A program made the position numbers and the translations under genes. From Actinomycetota bacterium (GTDB taxonomy: Bacteria > Actinomycetota > Acidimicrobiia > Acidimicrobiales > Ilumatobacteraceae), in the NCBI GenBank assembly GCA_005801025.1, contig SYDZ01000004.1:1-12540 (forward strand): DNA of 12,540 nt, written 5' to 3'. Under the pieces are notes generated by a model. It was given only the letters and a program-made list of their open reading frames with translations, was not told where the DNA came from and searched no databases. Positions 8,135 through 12,540 of the stretch are shown piece by piece. Within the stretch, counting starts at the first letter, position 1. Every line of letters starts with the position of its first letter.

Positions 8135-9202
8135 GTGAACGACCCCCGTATCGCCCTTGGTTGGAATGTCACATGGGATGTGACTTGGTCCAGTCTTTGT
8201 CGCGACCGTGCGGCGGACCTACAAGGGACTGGCCTTCCGGGTCGGGTGGCGCGGTTGGATAGGGGTTGGAGCACGGTTTGGTATGGCCCACCGTCAACTG
8301 GCGATGAATTCGTACGCGTGCGCAATATTGGCGCCGAGGTTGCTGTTGGCGACTGGGTCGTGGTTTCTGCTGATGGTGAGAAAGTTGAAATGGTTTTGCC
8401 TCGCCACAGTGCATTTATGCGCCGTGCCAGTTTTGAGGGACAACGCGCCGAAGCCCACACCATCGCCGCAAATATTGATGTCGTGTTTTTGTTGCATGCT
8501 TTAGTTTCGCCACCCAACCAACGTCGCCTTGAACGAGAATTAGTTTTGGCTTTCGATAGCGGAGCCACACCAGTATTGATTTTGACCAAACTCGATTTAA
8601 TGGAAAGTGCGAAGGCGGTTGATCACTGTGTGAACACTCTTGAAGCAGTGGCACCTGGTGTGGATATCCATGTCGTGAGTGGAATCCGTGGTGATGGCCT
8701 TGATGCCTTGCTGCAATATGCAAGCGGCTACCGAACCGTTGCGCTCCTCGGTGCGAGTGGTGTTGGTAAGAGCACGATTGTAAATACTTTGGTCGGCGGT
8801 CAAGTTCAGAGCACTGCGGCAGTGCGTGAGGGCGATCAACGCGGGCGCCACACAACAACGGCTGTGCAATTAGTGGCGCTACCTTCCGAGCCTGTAGGTG
8901 AGGCGGGTTGGTTGATTGACACTCCAGGTGTGCGTGCGGTGAGTCTGTGGTCAAGCGGCACCGGAATCGAACGTGCTTTCGCCGATATTTTCGCCTTGTC
9001 GGAGAAGTGTCGTTTTCGTGATTGTAAACACGAGGAAGAACCAGGTTGTGCGGTCTCTGTAGCGGTCACTCATGGAACAGTAGATCCGCGACGCTTGGAC
9101 AGCATGAAGCGTTTGGTTGCTGAAGAGGCTTCGCTTGAAGAAGAACAAAAAGCCCGACTCAAAGTTGAAGATCGTCGCGGCTTTCGCAAACGCAAACCTT
9201 AA
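8135..9202 (+). CDS. rsgA: Ribosome small subunit-dependent GTPase A (circularly permuted GTPase)
   Basis: From a GTG at 8135 this gives 355 residues, the normal size. An N-terminal OB-fold-like part (about 35-90, LPGRVARLDRGW onward) is followed by a circularly permuted G domain in the order G4-G5-G1-G2-G3: TKLD at 151-154, SGIRG near 182, the P-loop GASGVGKS at 206-213, RGRHTTT at 236-242, and DTPG at 263-266. The C-terminal zinc site is C292, C297, H299 and C305. The tail is basic (RRGFRKRKP). The family acts in late 30S maturation, hydrolysing GTP when bound to the subunit. Reading can extend upstream in frame to 7922, but that part is antisense to the MMPL gene and unlike the family. GTG 8105 is a second candidate start. 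Conservation begins near residue 5 of the chosen version. Confidence 0.93.
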   Translation: MNDPRIALGWNVTWDVTWSSLCRDRAADLQGTGLPGRVARLDRGWSTVWYGPPSTGDEFVRVRNIGAEVAVGDWVVVSADGEKVEMVLPRHSAFMRRASFEGQRAEAHTIAANIDVVFLLHALVSPPNQRRLERELVLAFDSGATPVLILTKLDLMESAKAVDHCVNTLEAVAPGVDIHVVSGIRGDGLDALLQYASGYRTVALLGASGVGKSTIVNTLVGGQVQSTAAVREGDQRGRHTTTAVQLVALPSEPVGEAGWLIDTPGVRAVSLWSSGTGIERAFADIFALSEKCRFRDCKHEEEPGCAVSVAVTHGTVDPRRLDSMKRLVAEEASLEEEQKARLKVEDRRGFRKRKP

Positions 9203-9209
9203 GGTTCGC
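9192..9209. terminator. Weak inverted repeat between convergent rsgA and STAS genes
   Basis: AACCTTAAGGTT (9195-9206) is a perfect palindrome over the rsgA stop codon, extendable by two more pairs beyond one mismatch. It sits exactly at the meeting point of two convergent genes whose stops are 13 bp apart. It leaves little room for a loop and has no T-tract, so a terminator role is only a guess from position. Confidence 0.25.
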
Positions 9210-9215
9210 CTTCTG

Positions 9216-9548
9216 TTACTTGGTGATGTCGGATACCGAAGTTGCGATAGGGATGATGAGATCCAATTTTGTGCGGCGCAAATAACTGCAAATATTTTGG
9301 CTGGTACAGACAATATGTAGTGAAGTTTTTTTGGCCCGTAAGCGGGCAGCGAAGCCGAGTAGAAGTCCTAAAGCGGGATCATCAAGAATGGTGATCCCAT
9401 CAAGATCAAGAACGATCCACTGATGATCCTCGATTGTCGCTTGGGTCAGCACGTCACTGAGTTTGGGCAAAGTTGAGAGGTCAAGTTCACCGCTAAAACT
9501 GATGACAGCAATGTCACCTATAAGATCAGTACGCGCGGATAACTGCAT
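9216..9548 (-). CDS. STAS-domain protein, anti-sigma factor antagonist-like
   Basis: A 110-residue single STAS domain. The signature strand SGELDLSTLPKL (19-30) and the following IVLDLDGITILDDPALGLLLG (45-65) match the SpoIIAA/RsbV/BldG family, which binds anti-sigma kinases and frees sigma factors. In the family the second block reads D-S-S/T-G, with the first Ser phosphorylated by the partner kinase. Here it reads D56-D57-P58-A59, so the phospho-acceptor position is Asp. The ATG is 4 bp after the tadE stop, with AGG 8 nt upstream, so it should be cotranscribed with the tad genes. No kinase partner is encoded in the window. A STAS protein acting in another complex is the alternative. Confidence 0.85.
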   Translation of the reverse strand: MQLSARTDLIGDIAVISFSGELDLSTLPKLSDVLTQATIEDHQWIVLDLDGITILDDPALGLLLGFAARLRAKKTSLHIVCTSQNICSYLRRTKLDLIIPIATSVSDITK

Positions 9549-9552
9549 GCCA

Positions 9553-9972
9553 TCAACCTAGCGGGGGTTCAAGGAGCATCGAAAAACGCGAACTGATATC
9601 AAGGTCACTGATGAAGCGCCCAATAATGGGTAAGTCGGTGACAAGGCGTTGAGTCACGGTGACGGTGACCCATCTTGAATCGGTTGTGGTTTGAACCGAG
9701 ATGTCGGACTGCGTTTTGCCGCCAGGCGCAGCCGCTAAAGAGTGCAGGGCCACAGATTCGGCGGTCTGAGATGGCTGGGCCGAGACCGCTGCTGCGCGCA
9801 CGCCGTTACGTGCGGCGTTGACCACCTGAACATGCGCGAGAACGATGACCAATACCTGCATGAGCAGAAGCAGAGAGATCACGACGAGAGGTAGAACCAG
9901 GGCGAACTCCACCGTGGCCTGCCCTTCGTCGTCTCTTTGAGTTGTGTGTTTACGGCAGTTTTGAAATGACAT
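9553..9972 (-). CDS. tadE: TadE-like minor pseudopilin
   Basis: A 139-residue protein. A short charged leader (RDDEG) precedes QATVEFALVLPLV: the G17/Q18 junction with Glu22 and Phe23 fits the prepilin peptidase motif of TadE proteins. A hydrophobic helix covers about 24-46. The remaining 90 residues would lie outside the membrane and end in alternating beta-like sequence (WVTVTVTQRLV). The protein probably helps assembly of the Flp pilus. AGGTGA (9984-9979) lies 6 nt before the ATG, and the start overlaps the end of the pilin gene by 23 nt, implying coupled translation. It corresponds in position to the TadE-like gene of the mycobacterial locus. Confidence 0.85.
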   Translation of the reverse strand: MSFQNCRKHTTQRDDEGQATVEFALVLPLVVISLLLLMQVLVIVLAHVQVVNAARNGVRAAAVSAQPSQTAESVALHSLAAAPGGKTQSDISVQTTTDSRWVTVTVTQRLVTDLPIIGRFISDLDISSRFSMLLEPPLG

Positions 9973-10174
9973 TGCTGATCACCTGATCGAATAAACGACC
10001 GATTTTGCCTGCCCCGCCTCCGCCAGTCGCCCAAGCCACTGCCAAAAGAGCGATGAGTGCAGCTGCCAGCATGACTAACGCATATTCGGAGGTGGCTTGA
10101 CCAGTATCCCGCGGACCCGTCGAGAGGTGGGGCGTCGTGACATATATATAGATGCGTAAGAAAATGTTGTTCAT
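9950..10174 (-). CDS. flp: Flp-type prepilin (DUF4244-like small pilin)
   Basis: A 74-residue protein from the ATG at 10174. CGGAG (10185-10181) lies 6 nt upstream, which excludes the longer reading from 10243. Residues 25-31 are G-Q-A-T-S-E-Y, an exact match to the Flp prepilin rule of cleavage after Gly with Glu at +5 and Tyr at +6. Cleavage would give a 49-residue mature pilin: a hydrophobic helix (about 31-48), a Gly-rich turn (GGGGAGK) and a short amphipathic C-terminal part (IGRLFDQVISNVISKL). The leader is unusually long and begins hydrophobic (IFLRIYIYV), encoded over a TA-repeat tract. The protein is the likely major subunit of the pilus. It lies 31 bp after tadC and overlaps tadE. 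Confidence 0.85.
   Translation of the reverse strand: MNNIFLRIYIYVTTPHLSTGPRDTGQATSEYALVMLAAALIALLAVAWATGGGGAGKIGRLFDQVISNVISKLP
9979..9984 (-). promoter_or_regulatory. Shine-Dalgarno site for tadE, inside the pilin gene
   Basis: AGGTGA on the minus strand stands 6 nt before the tadE ATG at 9972 and lies within the last codons of the pilin gene. It supports the overlapping start. Confidence 0.55.
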
Positions 10175-10180
10175 AAAAGT

Positions 10181-10185
10181 CTCCG
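10181..10185 (-). promoter_or_regulatory. Shine-Dalgarno site that sets the pilin start
   Basis: CGGAG on the minus strand is 6 nt before the ATG at 10174, in the 31-bp tadC-flp gap. It decides for the 74-residue prepilin over an upstream extension that would run into tadC. Confidence 0.65.
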
Positions 10186-10205
10186 TGTGAGTGGTGGTGT
10201 GGCAG

Positions 10206-10760
10206 TTAGATCGAAAGACGTAACTGCGAAACGGTCCCAGCAATAGTCGGAACGATGATCAGGACAATGAATGATGGAAGGGTGCAGATCACCAAGGGGA
10301 GGCTGAGCCGAATCGGCAATTGTCGAGCAGATATTTCCGCGGCGCGGCGCCGACTGAGGCGCGCGTCATTACCCAATTGAAAGATCAAATTCTCCATGGG
10401 GATACCGAGGCGATCTCCCGCGGCCAAGACTTCGCATAGGGGTCGCGCGGCGGGCCCGATCTGTTGGGGGAGTTCTCGTAGGGCATCCGTGAAACGTTGG
10501 CCGAGCGCCATTTTCTCGGTGACTGCGAGAAACACTGGCCGCATCACTTGGGGTGCGTGCAAACTGAGGAAATGAATTCCTTGCACTGGGCTGTAGCCGG
10601 CACGCAGAGCGGCCATCAAGAGATCCACGGATTGCGGCCAAGCGTCCATCATTTCAGTTTCATGTCGTTGACGAAGGCGCGCTTTGGTGCGACGCCAGAG
10701 GAAAAATAATCCAACGAGAGCGGCAATGAAAATCACGAGTTGATCAACTTCTTTGTCCAT
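10206..10760 (-). CDS. tadC: TadC-like type II secretion system F-domain protein
   Basis: A 184-residue protein from the ATG at 10760; an upstream TTG at 10808 would add a Cys-rich stretch unlike the family. The order is one N-terminal membrane helix (about 8-22), a cytoplasmic F domain (about 30-150) with the typical LLMAALRAGYSPVQGI and VLAAGDRLGIPMENLI blocks, and a C-terminal helix (about 151-175). This half-size form resembles the mycobacterial TadC-like protein more than the roughly 300-residue proteobacterial TadC. With TadB it should form the inner membrane platform on which the TadA ATPase acts. The start overlaps the end of tadB by 28 nt. Confidence 0.88.
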   Translation of the reverse strand: MDKEVDQLVIFIAALVGLFFLWRRTKARLRQRHETEMMDAWPQSVDLLMAALRAGYSPVQGIHFLSLHAPQVMRPVFLAVTEKMALGQRFTDALRELPQQIGPAARPLCEVLAAGDRLGIPMENLIFQLGNDARLSRRRAAEISARQLPIRLSLPLVICTLPSFIVLIIVPTIAGTVSQLRLSI

Positions 10761-11338
10761 ATTCGCCCGACAAGGTTCAGTCCAACACCGAGAGCAAGAC
10801 ATGTCCAACCCAATGGTGTGGCCAACATTGTTTTTCGAATCGCGGGACTATCACTCATAATCCATACGGCGCATACGACAGGCAACCAGGTAATGAGCCG
10901 AGTTGATGCCATAGCTGTTGATGCCTGAGCGTGTCGATCTTGGCGCGTATAGGAGCGGTCGAGCAAGGTGTCAATGAGTGCATCAATGTGATGAGCAGCA
11001 TCACCACCAACTTCGCTAGCAAGGGAAATAACATGAAGAACGACGGATAGATCACCTGATGTGTGTTGTTTTTCATCTGCCTCTATTAAGTAGTTGCATG
11101 CTTGGTTGAGGGATTGTCCATTATTGATGGCGGCCGCTAGGCGAATCAGAAGATCACATGGTTCGGTGATGCTCGCCTGATGTAGCGATGAGGCGAGAGA
11201 TTGACCTGAGCGCAATGAACGAGTCATTGCCGAAAGAGAATCAATAATGTTTTCGTTACCGAATGAAGTGGCTTGTGTGAGGCGACTCTTAATGCGTTGT
11301 CGTTGTCTGAACTGAGAAAAGAAATTGGGGATAGCCAT
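10733..11338 (-). CDS. tadB: TadB-like type II secretion system F-domain protein
   Basis: A 201-residue protein when started at the ATG at 11338, which is 1 bp after the tadA stop; this adjacency is the reason for the choice. ATGs up to 11389 would add at most 17 residues without a membrane helix. The F domain spans about 30-145 (SLSAMTRSLRSGQSLASSLHQA, then LASEVGGDAAHHIDAL with Glu109), followed by two C-terminal helices (about 147-161 and 172-193). The N-terminal membrane helices of longer TadB proteins are absent: the protein starts with a polar, Arg-rich segment. It is probably the partner of TadC in the platform. No good Shine-Dalgarno sequence is seen, so translation may depend on tadA. 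Confidence 0.83.
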   Translation of the reverse strand: MAIPNFFSQFRQRQRIKSRLTQATSFGNENIIDSLSAMTRSLRSGQSLASSLHQASITEPCDLLIRLAAAINNGQSLNQACNYLIEADEKQHTSGDLSVVLHVISLASEVGGDAAHHIDALIDTLLDRSYTRQDRHAQASTAMASTRLITWLPVVCAVWIMSDSPAIRKTMLATPLGWTCLALGVGLNLVGRIWTKKLINS

Positions 11339-11339
11339 A

Positions 11340-12275
11340 TCAGTGGTGGAGGTAATCCAACCGTAGTGCTGAGCCATCAACATCACCATTGAGATGAGCG
11401 ACTTCGGCGATCACTCTGGCACCGTGACATTGACGTTTCATATGAATCACGAAACCGATTGCCGAAGAAACCGTATGCCGAGCGTCTTGAAGGGTCCACC
11501 CTGGGGCAGCCTGCATCGTTAGTAAGTCGAGGCGATGCAGTCCATCGATTGCTGAATTGGCGTGCAATGTGGCCAAGCATTTGGAATGCCCAGTGTTCAT
11601 TGCCTGAACAAGGGTCAGGGCTTCAATGCCGCGTACCTCGCCGACGACTAGGCGGTCGGGACGCAAACGCAACGCAGTACGTAACAGGTCATCCATTGTG
11701 ATTTGACCGCGTCCCTCCGCCGTGGCTGAACGGGTTTCCAAGCGCACCATATGAGGATGCTGAACAGTGAGTTCGTGGGTGTCTTCAAGGACGACAAAAC
11801 GTTCAATGTCGTGGGGGATGGACATCATGGCGGCAAGTAAAGATGTCTTACCCGAACCAGTCGCGCCGGTGATCAAGATATTTTCCATACTGTTGAGAAC
11901 AGTGTGCATGACCTGCGTCAAGTGAGTTTCGTGTTCAGGTGCGATGAAATCAGATATTGAAAAAGCAACCTTGCGAAATAGGCGAAAGGCCACGCATGTA
12001 CCATGCACCGCTATTGGATGAATGACGGCGCACACACGCGTTCCGTCGGGCAATCGTGCGTCAACTATTGGTGATAAGCGATCAAGTCGACGCCCCAATG
12101 GTGTGAGAATTCTTTCGAGGGCGGTTTCAATTTGTCCTGGCAAAAGGTCATCACCGCGTTCAAGGCTCCCATGGCGTTCAATCCAAACCTCGGTGTTGTT
12201 GTTCACCAAGATGTCAGTCACTGATTGATCGCCGAAATAGCGAGTGATCTCGTCGGGTAGCAAACGTGTGCTCAT
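11340..12275 (-). CDS. tadA: TadA/CpaF-family secretion ATPase
   Basis: A 311-residue hexameric motor ATPase of the VirB11/CpaF family, cytoplasmic, powering Flp pilus assembly. It shows a short N-terminal domain (VTDILVNNNTEVWIERHG, 19-36), DARLPDGTRVCAVIHP (72-87), Walker A GATGSGKT (137-144), the Asp box LEDTHEL (163-169), Walker B LVVGEVRG (209-216, Glu213) and the His box TLHAN (236-240). It is shorter than proteobacterial CpaF because the long N-terminal extension is missing; the conserved catalytic parts are complete. The start lies 10 bp after the ssd-like stop, with no strong Shine-Dalgarno sequence. Confidence 0.94.
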   Translation of the reverse strand: MSTRLLPDEITRYFGDQSVTDILVNNNTEVWIERHGSLERGDDLLPGQIETALERILTPLGRRLDRLSPIVDARLPDGTRVCAVIHPIAVHGTCVAFRLFRKVAFSISDFIAPEHETHLTQVMHTVLNSMENILITGATGSGKTSLLAAMMSIPHDIERFVVLEDTHELTVQHPHMVRLETRSATAEGRGQITMDDLLRTALRLRPDRLVVGEVRGIEALTLVQAMNTGHSKCLATLHANSAIDGLHRLDLLTMQAAPGWTLQDARHTVSSAIGFVIHMKRQCHGARVIAEVAHLNGDVDGSALRLDYLHH

Positions 12276-12285
12276 GATCGCATGA

Positions 12286-12540
12286 TCAGATTGAAACGTG
12301 ATGGGTCAGTAACGGGGAGAGGGCTGCACTCAAGGCAGGTGGAATGCGTGAGTGCAATAGGCCTGAGTCGACACGTCGTGCGATTCCTGGATCTACAGCG
12401 ATCTCAGCGACAACCTCTGTTTTCAAAACCGACTGCACATCTCGACGAGTGAGTACTCGGTCTCCACCAGTGATCAAGATTACGCCAGTAGTCAAGCGAT
12501 TTTGCTCAACGGCTTTTCGCAATGCAAGATAGCACGGACG
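12286..12540 (-). CDS. ssd: C-terminus of an Ssd/CpaE-like (MinD-family) protein, partial
   Basis: The last 84 codons of a gene that continues past the right edge. The visible start of the fragment reads RPCYLALRKAVEQN, followed by GVILITGGDRVLTRRDVQSVL and VVAEIAVDPGIARRVDSGLL, as at the C-terminus of the actinobacterial septum-site-determining-like proteins that precede tadA. The P-loop part lies outside the window, so ATP binding cannot be checked. The family is related to MinD/ParA and CpaE and is thought to place the pilus or septal machinery. The identification leans on the 10-bp distance to tadA as well as on the sequence. Confidence 0.7.
   Translation of the reverse strand, partial: RPCYLALRKAVEQNRLTTGVILITGGDRVLTRRDVQSVLKTEVVAEIAVDPGIARRVDSGLLHSRIPPALSAALSPLLTHHVSI

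Noticed and set aside
8005..8954. Long minus-strand frames opposite rsgA
   Set aside because: The plus strand carries all GTPase motifs and the zinc site; the antisense frames are Arg/Ser/His-rich shadows.
10140..10152. Alternating TA tract considered as a -10 promoter element or origin-like AT-rich site
   Set aside because: It is inside the coding part of the pilin leader, with a good Shine-Dalgarno sequence upstream and no -35 partner.
10761..10808. TTG start for tadC adding a Cys-rich 16-residue N-terminus
   Set aside because: The added residues lie in the tadB frame overlap and look unlike the family; ATG 10760 starts just before the membrane helix.
1..12540. CRISPR array, insertion sequence, phage or toxin-antitoxin module
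   Set aside because: No direct-repeat arrays, transposase motifs, terminal inverted repeats or paired small genes were seen; gene content is housekeeping plus a tad locus.

Overview
The window looks like chromosomal DNA of an actinobacterium with moderate GC (about half by eye, lower than Streptomyces or Mycobacterium). The evidence is the gene set: a topoisomerase I ending in a Lys/Ala-rich tail, neighbouring tmk and a DNA polymerase III delta' gene, an MMPL-family transporter, a PEP-utilizing protein of the actinobacterial type, and a compact actinobacterial tad (Flp pilus) locus led by an Ssd-like gene. A lineage such as Acidimicrobiia is possible, but the sequence alone does not fix it. 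I see no insertion sequence, phage, CRISPR array or plasmid function.

Layout, left to right. (1) 1-1070, minus: the N-terminal two thirds or so of a PEP-utilizing protein, cut by the window edge. (2) 1088-1142: a strong imperfect hairpin, followed by a tRNA-Thr(CGU) gene (1157-1232, minus) with an encoded CCA. (3) 1298-8071, minus: a compact run transcribed as MMPL transporter, topA, tmk, holB; gaps are 9 bp or less and topA/tmk overlap by ATGA. (4) 8135-9202, plus: rsgA, the only confident plus-strand gene, divergent from the MMPL gene. (5) 9216-12540, minus: a tad operon read as ssd-like (partial), tadA, tadB, tadC, a Flp-type prepilin, tadE, and then a STAS-domain (anti-sigma factor antagonist) gene 4 bp after tadE. 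It converges on rsgA with 13 bp between the stop codons.

How the genes work together. The topA-tmk-holB block is DNA topology and replication housekeeping (supercoil relaxation, dTDP synthesis, clamp loader). The tad block encodes the localisation ATPase, the secretion ATPase, two half-size membrane platform proteins, the major pilin and a minor pseudopilin. The prepilin peptidase and TadG-like proteins are not in the window. The STAS gene at the operon end is the least expected element: its usual phosphorylatable Ser is replaced by Asp. From memory, topA, tmk/holB, the tad genes and a STAS regulator (BldG in Streptomyces) are also chromosomal neighbours in other actinobacteria, so the whole window may be an old conserved neighbourhood.
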